Assembly (NCBI GenBank): GCA_015522765.1
Contig: WALR01000108.1
Span: 1 to 7,633 of the forward strand
Length of the DNA stretch: 7,633 nt
From: Candidatus Woesearchaeota archaeon
Lineage (GTDB): Archaea; Nanobdellota; Nanobdellia; Woesearchaeales; WALR01
Reading direction: 5' to 3'
The position numbers and the translations under genes were made by a program. Within the stretch, counting starts at the first letter, position 1. Every line of letters begins with the position of its first letter. Shown here one piece after another: positions 1 through 6,782 of the stretch. A model generated the notes under the pieces. It saw only the letters and a list, made by a program, of their open reading frames with translations. It was not told the DNA's origin and searched no databases.

Positions 1-16
1 CATGATGAATAAAGAA

Positions 17-32
17 CATATATTTAATTTTT
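17..32 (-). promoter_or_regulatory. Possible archaeal promoter facing left, for a gene beyond the left edge
   Basis: Read on the minus strand this stretch is AAAAATTAAATATATG: an A-rich BRE-like part followed directly by a TATA-like part. That is a good visual fit to the archaeal BRE/TATA arrangement. A start site about 25 bases downstream would fall at or just past the left edge, so the gene it would serve cannot be seen. The region is very AT-rich, so a chance match is possible. Confidence 0.33.
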
Positions 33-50
33 ACTGATTTGTCATAATTA

Positions 51-60
51 AACAAAAAAT
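51..60 (-). terminator. T-tract after the last gene, possible archaeal terminator
   Basis: Eight bases after the stop codon of the disulfide oxidoreductase, the minus strand reads ATTTTTTGTT. Archaeal RNA polymerase commonly terminates at such T-runs without a hairpin, and I see no convincing stem before it. The position at the end of the gene cluster fits termination of the ATP synthase transcript. Confidence 0.42.
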
Positions 61-67
61 CAGGAGC

Positions 68-703
68 CTAGCCGAGCAGCTCCTTAATCTTGGCAACAGC
101 CATATCCTCTGGGTAGCCACCTACATACTCGCCCTCGCCGTCGTTGAGGACTGTCTTAGGGACGCCTGTAACAGAGTACCTGTTACTCCACTCAGGAAAC
201 TCCGACGCCTCAATAACCATCGAGGTGACCTTGCTGCTAAGCATGGCAAACTTGTAGGAGACAAGCGCGGATGTTGGGCAGTGGGGGCAGGTTGGAGTGA
301 CAAAGACCTCCAGTTTAAGCGGCTTTGAGAGAGAGTTAAGGAACTCTACTGTTGAGGGAAGCTCATTTATCTTTCCTGTGGAGGCGCCGATGACTATCTC
401 AAGGAGGGAGGCAAACTCGTATCCTGAGGGTATGCCATAGTAGTGTATCTTCCCCTTTATATTGGCGCTCTTAACCACTGTCACGGGCGCGTCAACAATC
501 CCCTCCCTCTTCGCCTCCTCAGAGTCATGCTCTTTTATTTCCAATAAGAGCTTATCATTCATGGCTGAGAACTGCTTTAAAAGCTCCTTTATATGCTCGT
601 TGAGCTGGGACTTCTTGTCAAAAAACACGAGGGTTACCTCGTCCTGCATAGTGGACAATCTCTCACTTATCGCCTTCCTTGTTTCATCATCAAAAAATTC
701 CAT
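68..703 (-). CDS. Protein disulfide oxidoreductase (glutaredoxin-like, two thioredoxin folds, only the C-terminal active site intact)
   Basis: A 211-residue cytosolic thiol-disulfide exchange protein of the archaeal PDO family, with two tandem thioredoxin folds. The C-terminal fold has the motif FVTPTCPHCP with active-site C139-P-H-C142, and a typical cis-proline at V181-P182. As I remember the Pyrococcus furiosus PDO, its C-unit reads almost the same around its CPYC site. In the N-terminal fold, the segment that should hold CxxC (CQYC in P. furiosus) reads S32-Q-L-N35, so both cysteines are gone and this half is probably structural or substrate-binding. The start is set at the ATG at 703: GGAGGG lies seven bases upstream, whereas the GTG at 721 would put that site inside the gene. 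It begins 20 bases after the small membrane protein gene and is probably co-transcribed with it. The family call is firm; the physiological partner is unknown. A link to redox control of the ATP synthase is only positional. Confidence 0.9.
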   Translation of the reverse strand: MEFFDDETRKAISERLSTMQDEVTLVFFDKKSQLNEHIKELLKQFSAMNDKLLLEIKEHDSEEAKREGIVDAPVTVVKSANIKGKIHYYGIPSGYEFASLLEIVIGASTGKINELPSTVEFLNSLSKPLKLEVFVTPTCPHCPTSALVSYKFAMLSSKVTSMVIEASEFPEWSNRYSVTGVPKTVLNDGEGEYVGGYPEDMAVAKIKELLG

Positions 704-709
704 CTTTTT

Positions 710-715
710 CCCTCC
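710..715 (-). promoter_or_regulatory. Ribosome-binding site deciding the oxidoreductase start
   Basis: GGAGGG followed by six bases (AAAAAG) and then ATG at 703-701. This is the near-perfect complement of the archaeal 16S rRNA tail and favours the ATG over the in-frame GTG at 721. Confidence 0.75.
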
Positions 716-723
716 GCACACGG

Positions 724-870
724 TTATTTTCTTATTAGCAGTATGATAAAAATTATCATCCCTATTGCTATCATTATATTAGCAATTATTGCCGTCACTG
801 AGTAAAGCACATATAATTTTTCTGACCTTCCCTTGTCCTTAAGCATGTTTCTTATGAGTTTACTCACCAT
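724..870 (-). CDS. Small single-helix membrane protein following atpD (AhaG-like position)
   Basis: A 48-residue ORF. The first 19 residues are polar and basic (K and R at positions 4, 7, 11, 13, 15 and 18). They are followed by one hydrophobic helix from about residue 21 to 46, rich in Ile, Ala and Met, and a terminal Arg-Lys. The start is the ATG at 870, preceded by a GAGGA ribosome-binding site about six bases upstream and by an in-frame stop at 874-876. The stop TAA is 20 bases before the start of the oxidoreductase. The Methanosarcina mazei aha operon ends with a small hydrophobic protein gene, ahaG, in the same place after ahaD; its function is not established. I match this gene by position, size and topology, not by a recognised sequence motif. 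It might be an assembly or membrane-anchoring factor for the ATP synthase, but nothing in the sequence proves that. Confidence 0.7.
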   Translation of the reverse strand: MVSKLIRNMLKDKGRSEKLYVLYSVTAIIANIMIAIGMIIFIILLIRK

Positions 871-938
871 ATTTTATCCTCATCTCTGTTATAAAGCACT
901 CGCTAAAACAGGAGAATACAAGGGGGGATAATTAATCA

Positions 939-947
939 TTTATAAAG
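939..947 (-). promoter_or_regulatory. Possible internal promoter (TATA-like) before the small membrane protein gene
   Basis: In the 93-bp gap between atpD and the small gene, the largest gap in the cluster, the minus strand reads CTTTATAAATG. A start about 25 bases downstream would give a leader of roughly 40-45 bases before the ATG at 870. No clear purine-rich BRE precedes it, and TTTATAAA is its own reverse complement, so direction is not fixed. It could let the small gene and the oxidoreductase be expressed apart from the ATP synthase. The rest of the gap shows a six-base C run (minus strand) and nothing else I recognise. Confidence 0.33.
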
Positions 948-963
948 ATAGTGAAAAGCGCGA

Positions 964-1587
964 TTACCCTGCTTCCATTCTTGTCTTTATTATTTTAAGC
1001 CTCGAGAAGTTCTCCCTCTCCATCTCCTCAAGCCGCATGATTATTATAGCTACTGTTGACTGAAGCCTCGGAATGATAACAGACTCGAGGGCGTTAACCT
1101 TTCTCTTCGTGGTTTTTATCCCCTCTCCAAGAGCCTTCGCCGTCGCCTCTATCTCCGCCAGCTTAATAACAATCTTAAGCACCTCCCTGAACTGCTCTGC
1201 AAGCTCGTCTATCTGGACAGAGGGGGTCATCACACTGTAGGGAAGCTCCTCTAACTGCTCCTCTGAGTAATTGAGGACAGGCACCCTCACGCCCATTATA
1301 GCGTTTGAGCCGAAGTTCAATGTGCCCCTCTTCTTAACAGCCCCCGCCGCAATCTCAAGCTCTTCCTTGCCCGCAACGGCCTCTGCTATAAGCAGAGCAT
1401 TGTAGGCAGTGTTTAACTTCTCATTAAGCTGCTTCCTCTGCCTCTTAACCTCGTCTATGAGCGCAAAGAACTCGGATATCAATGCGTCCCTTTTCTCCTT
1501 GAGCAGCTTGTAGCCCTTAGAGGCGAGTTTTACCTTCTTTTTCAGGGCCAAAAGCTCCATCCGCGTAGTCTTTATTGTAGCCGCCAT
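964..1587 (-). CDS. atpD: A-type ATP synthase subunit D (central rotor shaft)
   Basis: Subunit D forms the long coiled-coil shaft that turns inside the A3B3 head and, with F and C, links it to the membrane ring. The 207-residue product has the family's two long helices: an N-terminal one starting with the signature TRMELLALKKKVKLA at residues 8-22 and KLLKEKRDALI at 28-37, and a C-terminal one with TKRKVNALESVIIP at 160-173 followed by a RLEEMERENFSRLK stretch. The NAIMGVRVP segment at 95-103 lies between them. Length is normal for archaeal D (about 210). The start is the ATG at 1587: AAGGA sits five bases upstream, and the N-terminus then matches the family. The open frame continues up to an ATG at 1620, but that would overlap atpB by 32 bases and add residues the family lacks. 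The gene starts 1 nt after the atpB stop, so translation is probably coupled. Confidence 0.96.
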   Translation of the reverse strand: MAATIKTTRMELLALKKKVKLASKGYKLLKEKRDALISEFFALIDEVKRQRKQLNEKLNTAYNALLIAEAVAGKEELEIAAGAVKKRGTLNFGSNAIMGVRVPVLNYSEEQLEELPYSVMTPSVQIDELAEQFREVLKIVIKLAEIEATAKALGEGIKTTKRKVNALESVIIPRLQSTVAIIIMRLEEMERENFSRLKIIKTRMEAG

Positions 1588-1588
1588 T

Positions 1589-2992
1589 TTAATCCTTTTT
1601 ATCTGCCTGCTTTCCCACATATTTCCCCATATACTTCTTTATATGCTCAACCTTAACCTTCTTAAGCTCCTCCTCCGGCAGAGAGGATAAAAGCTTCCAT
1701 CCAAGGTCAAGGGACTCCTGGATGGTCCTGTTCTCATTAACACCCTGAGTGGTGAAGGTCTCCTCAAACCTGTCTGCGAAGTGGAGGAACTTCCTGTCGT
1801 TCTCTGAAAGCGCCTCCTCGCCTACGACTGCTACCAGGTCCCTTAAGTCGCGGCCTATTGCGTACGCCGCATACAACTGGTTGCTCACCCCGCTGTGATC
1901 CTCCCTCGTCTTTCCCTCGCCGATTCCCTCATTCATAAGCCTTGAGAGGCTTGGAAGAACATCAATAGGGGGGTATATCCCCTTCTTGTGGAGCTCCTTC
2001 CCGAGGACTATCTGGCCCTCAGTAATGTATCCTGTAAGGTCAGGGATTGGGTGGGAGATATCGCCCTGGGGCATGGTGAGAATCGGAATCTGCGTCACAG
2101 AGCCCTTCCTTCCCTTTATGCGCCCTGCCCTCTCATAGTTCATCGCGAGGTCTGTATACATGTAGCCAGGGTAGCCCCTCCTTCCGGGTATCTCGTTCCT
2201 GGAGGCAGATATCTCCCTCAGCGCCTCGCAGTAATTAGTCATATCGGTCAGTATAACTAGGACATGCATGCCCTTATCAAATGCGAGGTACTCTGCAGTT
2301 GTCAGCGCAAGCCTGGGGGTGATTATGCGCTCAATAGTGGGGTCGCTTGCGAGGTTTATGAAGGCGACCATCTTCTCTATGGTTCCTGTCTTCTCAAACT
2401 GCTTCATAAAGAAGTTTGACTCTTCAAATGTGACGCCCATAGCAGCGAATACAACCGCGAAGCTCTCCTTCTGGCCAAGAACAGTCGCCTGCCTTGCTAT
2501 CTGGGCGGCAAGCTGGTTGTGCGGCAGCCCCGCCTCTGAGAATATCGGAAGCTTCTGGCCCCTCACAAGGGTGTTCATCACATCTATTGAGCTTATTCCC
2601 GTCTGGATGAATTCCTCAGGGTACTCCCTCGAAACAGGGTTTATTGGCTCACCGTTAACATCGGCCGTCTTTTCAGGGACTATCTCCGGCCCCTTATCAA
2701 TGGGTTTTCCTGTGCCGTTAAACACCCTGCCCAGCATCTCCTCGCTTAAGCTCAGCTTGAATGTGTCGCCTGTGAATTTTATTTTGGTCTTATCCACATC
2801 TATTCCCTGGGTTCCCTCAAACACCTGGACAACGGCAAGGCCTTCTCTCGACTCAAGCACCTGGCCCGTCCTCTTTCCGCCCTTTGAGTCAACCACCTTC
2901 ACTAGCTCCCCATACGCAACATCGCTGACTCCCTCCACTATTATGAGGGGGCCCGCAACTTCCCTGATAGTATTATACTCCATCCTGGCCAT
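1589..2992 (-). CDS. atpB: A-type ATP synthase subunit B (non-catalytic head subunit)
   Basis: Three B subunits alternate with three A subunits in the cytoplasmic head; B binds nucleotide at the interface but does not catalyse. The 467-residue product begins with the beta-barrel ([16 protein letters not shown], residues 6-21). Where A has its P-loop, B has the family's degenerate SEAGLPHN (152-159). Other family marks are [15 protein letters not shown] (269-283), [15 protein letters not shown] (314-328) and LPSLSRLM (346-353); R351 in the last is at the position of the arginine finger that B lends to the A active site. The segment before HPIPDL reads TMPQGDIS, where I remember most relatives having a run of acidic or Asn residues (for example PNDDIT). 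The start at 2992 has GGAGGA six bases upstream, inside the last codons of atpA. The gene begins 2 nt after the atpA stop, which fits coupled 1:1 synthesis of A and B. Confidence 0.98.
   Translation of the reverse strand: MARMEYNTIREVAGPLIIVEGVSDVAYGELVKVVDSKGGKRTGQVLESREGLAVVQVFEGTQGIDVDKTKIKFTGDTFKLSLSEEMLGRVFNGTGKPIDKGPEIVPEKTADVNGEPINPVSREYPEEFIQTGISSIDVMNTLVRGQKLPIFSEAGLPHNQLAAQIARQATVLGQKESFAVVFAAMGVTFEESNFFMKQFEKTGTIEKMVAFINLASDPTIERIITPRLALTTAEYLAFDKGMHVLVILTDMTNYCEALREISASRNEIPGRRGYPGYMYTDLAMNYERAGRIKGRKGSVTQIPILTMPQGDISHPIPDLTGYITEGQIVLGKELHKKGIYPPIDVLPSLSRLMNEGIGEGKTREDHSGVSNQLYAAYAIGRDLRDLVAVVGEEALSENDRKFLHFADRFEETFTTQGVNENRTIQESLDLGWKLLSSLPEEELKKVKVEHIKKYMGKYVGKQADKKD
1593..1597 (-). 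promoter_or_regulatory. Ribosome-binding site deciding the atpD start
   Basis: AAGGA, then TTAAA, then ATG at 1587. The site lies within the last codons of atpB. It supports the ATG at 1587 rather than the upstream in-frame ATG at 1620. Confidence 0.6.
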
Positions 2993-2994
2993 TT

Positions 2995-4797
2995 TTATTC
3001 CTCCATGCTTTTGAACTCTGACTGCATCTTCGTAATTATCTCAGTGTATTTTTTGTCAAATGTCTCGTTCTTATGCTCCTTCATCCTCGCTATATCAGTC
3101 TTTATCTTCATCGCCGCTATTTTTTCGAGGGGAACATTCCCGAGCAGTCTGCCTGCAAGCTCATAAAATGTGAGTATTATCTTGAGCATCTTATACTGCT
3201 TCTCAGGAGAGCAGAAGGCGTCTACCTCGTGGAATGCATTCTGCTGAAGGAAATCCTCCCTTATCATCTTGGAAACCTCGAGGATAAGCCTCTCTGATTC
3301 CGGAAGGGCGTCAGGACCCACGAGCTGCACTATCTCCTGGAGGTTCTCCTCTTTCTGAAGGAGTATCATTGCCTGCTCCCTAAGCTTATTCCAGTCCTCT
3401 GCAATATTTTTTGAGAACCAGTCCTCAAGCTGGTCAAGATAGAGACTGTAGGATTCAAGCCAGTTTATCCCTGGGAAATGCCTCCTCGAGGCGAGGTTCT
3501 TGTCAAGGGCCCAGAAGACCTTTGTAACCCTCAGGGTGTTCTGGGTGACGGGCTCTGAGAAGTCCCCTCCCGGCGGGCTTACAGCCCCTATAATAGATAT
3601 GCTTCCCTCTTTTCCATTAAGGGATTCCACGCGCCCTGCCCGCTCATAGAACTGGGAGAGTCGTGAGGCAAGATAAGCAGGATAGCCCTCCTCTCCAGGT
3701 AGCTCCTCTAATCTTCCCGATATCTCTCTTAAAGCTTCGGCCCACCTCGATGTGGAATCGGCCATTAAAGCGACTGCGTAGCCCATATCCCTGAAGTACT
3801 CTGCGATTGTCACGCCTGTGTATATACTGGCTTCTCTCGCCGCCACGGGCATGTTTGATGTGTTGGCTATTATCACTGTGCGCTCCATGAGGGGCTTCCC
3901 TGACCTCGGATCCTTTAATGAGGGAAATGTCTTAAGAACATCCGTCATCTCGTTCCCGCGCTCCCCGCAACCAATATACACAATTATATCGGCGTCACTC
4001 CACTTTGCAAGGCTCTGCTGGGTGACTGTTTTTCCTGTGCCAAAACCGCCTGGGATGGCAGCTGTCCCCCCCTTTGGGATTGGGAAAAAGGTGTCGATAA
4101 CCCTCATCCCTGTTATTAATGGTATGGACGGATCCCTCTTCTCCCTTATGGGCCTTGATGTCCTCACAGACCATTTCTGGGAGAGCCTTATCTCTGACTC
4201 AACGCCAGTCTCCCCGTTCTTAACTACAGCCACCACATCATCAATCGTGTAATCCCCCTCTTTTACTATAGAGGATACAACGCCTGAAACTGATGGCGGA
4301 ACGAGTATCCTGTGCTCAACGACAGATGTTTCTCTGATACTGCCTATGATTGCTCCTCCCTCTACCTTATCGCCCTTATTTATAGAGGGGAGAAAATGCC
4401 ACTTCTTCTTATCATCGAGGGGCCTCACATTTATGCCCCTGGCTATGAAGTCCCCGCTCGCATCCTTTATTCTTAAGAGAGGCCTCTGAATACCGTCATA
4501 TATCCCCCCTATTATGCCTGGCCCCAGCTCAACAGAGAGGCTTGCCCCCGTCGACCTGACAACGGAGCCCGGCTTTATCCCTGTTGTTTCCTCGTAAACC
4601 TGGATAATAGCATTATCCCCTTTTATCTGTATTACCTCTCCGATTAGCCCTTCCTCGCTGACTCTTACGAGCTCGTACATGAGTATTCCCCTCATACCAG
4701 ATGCTACAACAACAGGGCCTGAAATCTTAATTATCTTCCCTGTAATCTCTCCTTTTCTCTCGCCTGAGAGAGCCTTTTTATTTGTTACACCCACCAT
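2995..4797 (-). CDS. atpA: A-type ATP synthase subunit A (catalytic subunit)
   Basis: This is the catalytic subunit, which makes or hydrolyses ATP in the A3B3 head (EC 7.1.2.2 type activity). The 600-residue product has the N-terminal barrel ([15 protein letters not shown], 20-34) and the bulge or 'non-homologous region' of A-type subunits at about 115-195, including [16 protein letters not shown] and [12 protein letters not shown]. The P-loop is G250-G-F-G-T-G-K256-T257. The catalytic glutamate is E279 in GCGERGNEM, the Walker B region is [12 protein letters not shown] (341-352), and [17 protein letters not shown] is at 407-423. The P-loop differs from the GPFGSGKT I know from Pyrococcus and Methanosarcina: Pro is Gly and Ser is Thr. 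The Lys, Thr and catalytic Glu are kept, so activity is expected. The N-terminus is about 12 residues longer than usual before the barrel. The ATG at 4797 is nevertheless well supported by GGAGGA six bases upstream. The gene follows atpF by 18 bases. Confidence 0.98.
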   Translation of the reverse strand: MVGVTNKKALSGERKGEITGKIIKISGPVVVASGMRGILMYELVRVSEEGLIGEVIQIKGDNAIIQVYEETTGIKPGSVVRSTGASLSVELGPGIIGGIYDGIQRPLLRIKDASGDFIARGINVRPLDDKKKWHFLPSINKGDKVEGGAIIGSIRETSVVEHRILVPPSVSGVVSSIVKEGDYTIDDVVAVVKNGETGVESEIRLSQKWSVRTSRPIREKRDPSIPLITGMRVIDTFFPIPKGGTAAIPGGFGTGKTVTQQSLAKWSDADIIVYIGCGERGNEMTDVLKTFPSLKDPRSGKPLMERTVIIANTSNMPVAAREASIYTGVTIAEYFRDMGYAVALMADSTSRWAEALREISGRLEELPGEEGYPAYLASRLSQFYERAGRVESLNGKEGSISIIGAVSPPGGDFSEPVTQNTLRVTKVFWALDKNLASRRHFPGINWLESYSLYLDQLEDWFSKNIAEDWNKLREQAMILLQKEENLQEIVQLVGPDALPESERLILEVSKMIREDFLQQNAFHEVDAFCSPEKQYKMLKIILTFYELAGRLLGNVPLEKIAAMKIKTDIARMKEHKNETFDKKYTEIITKMQSEFKSMEE

Positions 4798-4815
4798 TTT
4801 AAATCCTCCTTCACA

Positions 4816-5118
4816 TTAATTCTCATCTTCCTTTAACTTAATACCCACAGTTGACTCGAATAGTTCGCTTATCCTCCTCAATGACTTCTTCCCATCAGAT
4901 GATTTATCAGGAATCTCTATTATTATGGGCCCATCTATGGTTATCATACTCTTCCTGAGCATCTCGGACGCCCCCTCTGTGATTATAAGCACCCTCGCCT
5001 GCTTAACCTTCTCGGCAACCTCATTTATACTCTCTGTTCTTGCTATGAATGAGTGGGTAACCCCCGCCAGCTTGAATCCCATTACCGCATCCTCGTCTCC
5101 TAAAAGGGCTATGTCCAT
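4816..5118 (-). CDS. atpF: A-type ATP synthase subunit F (rotor regulatory subunit)
   Basis: Subunit F is a small globular protein with a mobile C-terminal helix. It binds subunit D in the central stalk and is thought to tune ATP hydrolysis. The 100-residue product has the family signature near the start, IALLGDEDAVMGFKLAGV (3-20), then ARVLIITEGASEML (about 41-54), the strand GPIIIEIPDK (about 63-72) and a C-terminal stretch ending near GIKL. Length is normal (about 100). I place the start at the ATG at 5118, because known F proteins begin two or three residues before this strand and GGTGG lies five bases upstream. An in-frame GTG at 5127 would add three residues but has no ribosome-binding site. 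The gene lies 20 bases after atpC and 18 before atpA. Confidence 0.94.
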   Translation of the reverse strand: MDIALLGDEDAVMGFKLAGVTHSFIARTESINEVAEKVKQARVLIITEGASEMLRKSMITIDGPIIIEIPDKSSDGKKSLRRISELFESTVGIKLKEDEN

Positions 5119-5123
5119 TTTTT

Positions 5124-5128
5124 CCACC
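5124..5128 (-). promoter_or_regulatory. Ribosome-binding site deciding the atpF start
   Basis: GGTGG, five A residues, then ATG at 5118. GGTG is complementary to the AUCACC part of the archaeal 16S rRNA tail. The alternative GTG start at 5127 would lie inside this site. Confidence 0.5.
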
Positions 5129-5138
5129 GTCGAATTTT

Positions 5139-6167
5139 TTATTGGAATACCACTTCTCTTATCTTCTCCTTTGAGAAGCCCTCCTTCTTAAGCTTAAGCA
5201 ATGCATATATATTTTTAACCTCTATCTCCTTTTCTATCAGGAGCCTTATGATGCCCCCTGTCTTAAGATGGTATTTTGACGCTATATTTCTTGCTTTCTC
5301 CTTAAGTATATTAACGAGGCCGATGTCTATGTTTAAAGAGGAGGAAGTGTCTATCTTGTTGGCGTACTGGGTATCCGCAATCAGGGAGTCCAGCTGGGCC
5401 GCATATGTCACTGAAGAGAGGGCCTCTATAGGTATTGTCCCGTTAGTCAGAAGAGAGGGGGTCTTTTTCATCCTAAGAGCCCTTATGAGCATCCTTATAT
5501 TTGCGAAGTCTATCATGACGCTCCAATACTCGTTAAACGCTGCCCTTACATCGTCATCGTCGCATTTGTTTATGACAGAGGAGACCCTCCTGTAATAGGC
5601 GATGTCAAGCCTTGTGTATGTCTCTGAGAGGTCATTTGCGTTTGCCCTTGCAAGCTCGTCTTTAAACCGCGTCGATTCCATCGCCGCGATAAATGTCTGC
5701 ATATCAGGAGAGGACTCTATCGAATTCTTCAGCTCACCCTTGATGAACCTCAGCCTTGGCATCTCCCCCTTGGAAAAGGAGTTTAGAGCCCTCTTAATAT
5801 CTTTTATTACGAAGATGTCCTTTATTGCTGACATTATCTCCTTAGTCTTTGGGGGCGAAATCCTGAAAATCCACTCGTACTCTTTATAAAGCTCCATATC
5901 AAGGGCGTCTGCTATTGAGACTATATTGGATTCCTCCACTATCTTGGAGTAGGATGAGTCCTCGAGTATCGCTATTGCCTCCTCAAATGACGCCGCTGAT
6001 ATTAACTCGTCATATGTCTTGCCCTTAAGAAGAGTTGCATATCTGGCGCTCGCCCTTGTATTTGAGTATATATAGGGGACAAACTCCATAGTGTATTTAA
6101 GGGCGACGCCTGAAGTTACAGCGACGCCGATAGCTGCGGCTCCGAATGCAATTATAACCGGATTCAT
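5139..6167 (-). CDS. atpC: A-type ATP synthase subunit C (rotor socket, V-ATPase subunit d family) with a hydrophobic N-terminus
   Basis: Subunit C is the funnel-shaped socket that seats the D-F shaft on the proteolipid ring. The 342-residue product is mostly helical. It contains the family's start-of-domain pattern YIYSNTRASARYATLL (32-47), the repeated helical modules with DIKRALNSF and DFANIRMLIRALR, and the typical C-terminal EKEIEVKNIYALLKLKKEG. Before the domain there is an extra segment: residues 3-27 are almost all hydrophobic or small (with one Lys at 24) and could form one membrane helix. The Thermus C subunit, as I recall it, starts directly at the YLNARVRV segment and lacks this. 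The start at 6167 has GGGAGA six bases upstream and overlaps the atpE stop by 4 nt (ATGA), a classic coupling arrangement. The sequence is more divergent than A, B or D, as is usual for C, but position and both ends of the domain make the call safe. Confidence 0.93.
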   Translation of the reverse strand: MNPVIIAFGAAAIGVAVTSGVALKYTMEFVPYIYSNTRASARYATLLKGKTYDELISAASFEEAIAILEDSSYSKIVEESNIVSIADALDMELYKEYEWIFRISPPKTKEIMSAIKDIFVIKDIKRALNSFSKGEMPRLRFIKGELKNSIESSPDMQTFIAAMESTRFKDELARANANDLSETYTRLDIAYYRRVSSVINKCDDDDVRAAFNEYWSVMIDFANIRMLIRALRMKKTPSLLTNGTIPIEALSSVTYAAQLDSLIADTQYANKIDTSSSLNIDIGLVNILKEKARNIASKYHLKTGGIIRLLIEKEIEVKNIYALLKLKKEGFSKEKIREVVFQ

Positions 6168-6754
6168 TCTTTATCTCCCTTATTAACAGGGGTTATCATC
6201 CCGCTGACCTTCTTCCTTACCTCTTCCTTCTTCTCCTCAAGCATTGACTGAAGGGTGAAATCTGCCCGTTTCCCATGCTTGTCATCTATTATCACGCCGA
6301 GGATATCGTTTGACCCCTCGATATCAAAATTTCCAAGTGACTTCACAAGAGGGACATCTTCAGGATTGACGACCACCTTGAATTCCCCGAACAGCCTTCC
6401 CTGCTCTAATGCTCTTTTAATGAAATCCTTATATTCAGGCTTTTCCCTGATTGATGAGAAGACACCCTCAATAATGCTGTTTATCAGCTCCTCCTTTTTA
6501 ACCAGGTATTTCTTCCTCGCGTTTATCCTTGCCTTTGCCAGCTCGCTCTCCTTGTTTGCCTTTACCTCCTGTTCAAGTGCATGCTTAGCATTTTCCCTTA
6601 TGCGCCTTACCTCTTCCTTTGCCTCCTCGATTATTTTGCTCGCCTTATCCTCTGCCTCTGCCAGCCTTTCCTTTGCCTCCCTTCTTGCGTCGCCAATTAT
6701 CTTAAGCTTAATCTTCTCAACGCCGTTTCCGTTTCCCTTAGTTGGTTTTACCAT
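6164..6754 (-). CDS. atpE: A-type ATP synthase subunit E (peripheral stalk)
   Basis: Subunit E pairs with H to form the outer stalks that hold the A3B3 head still against rotor torque. The 196-residue product has a short flexible, Gly/Asn-rich start (7-12), a long charged coiled coil from about 15 to 95 (heptads of Ala, Glu, Lys and Arg), and a compact C-terminal alpha/beta domain. That domain includes FKVVVNPEDVPLVKSL (125-140) and ILGVIIDDKHGKRADFTLQ (151-169), the latter matching the family's Gly-Val-Ile strand followed by a Thr-Phe-x helix. Length is normal. The start is the ATG at 6754, preceded by GGTGAT; the GTG at 6763 lies within that ribosome-binding site. It lies 28 bases after atpK and overlaps atpC by 4 nt. 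The partner gene atpH is not in the window and would be expected upstream of atpK, beyond the right edge. Confidence 0.95.
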   Translation of the reverse strand: MVKPTKGNGNGVEKIKLKIIGDARREAKERLAEAEDKASKIIEEAKEEVRRIRENAKHALEQEVKANKESELAKARINARKKYLVKKEELINSIIEGVFSSIREKPEYKDFIKRALEQGRLFGEFKVVVNPEDVPLVKSLGNFDIEGSNDILGVIIDDKHGKRADFTLQSMLEEKKEEVRKKVSGMITPVNKGDKE

Positions 6755-6758
6755 GATA

Positions 6759-6764
6759 ATCACC
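6759..6764 (-). promoter_or_regulatory. Ribosome-binding site deciding the atpE start
   Basis: GGTGAT, then TATC, then ATG at 6754. GGTGAT is the exact complement of the archaeal 16S rRNA tail AUCACC. The upstream in-frame GTG at 6763 is part of this site, so it is unlikely to be the start. Confidence 0.75.
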
Positions 6765-6782
6765 TGTTACTATTTTGTTGCA

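Noticed and set aside
3..38. Short plus-strand reading frame at the left edge (ATG ATG AAT AAA ... TGA)
   Set aside because: Only 11 codons are visible and there is no way to tell a gene's tail from a chance frame. It overlaps the promoter-like element, and no coding signal can be judged.
933..966. Inverted repeat TAATC / GATTA around the atpD end
   Set aside because: Arms of five bases separated by 24 bases in AT-rich DNA are expected by chance; there is no stable stem or following T-run.
964..1620. Longer version of subunit D starting at the ATG at 1620
   Set aside because: It would overlap atpB by 32 bases and add 11 residues that the family lacks. The ATG at 1587 has a ribosome-binding site and a family-like N-terminus.
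2268..3014. A 248-codon open frame on the plus strand opposite atpB
   Set aside because: It lies wholly antisense to the strongly conserved B gene. Its translation is low-complexity Ser/Pro/Thr-rich with no recognisable family, as expected from the complement of a coding region with this codon use.
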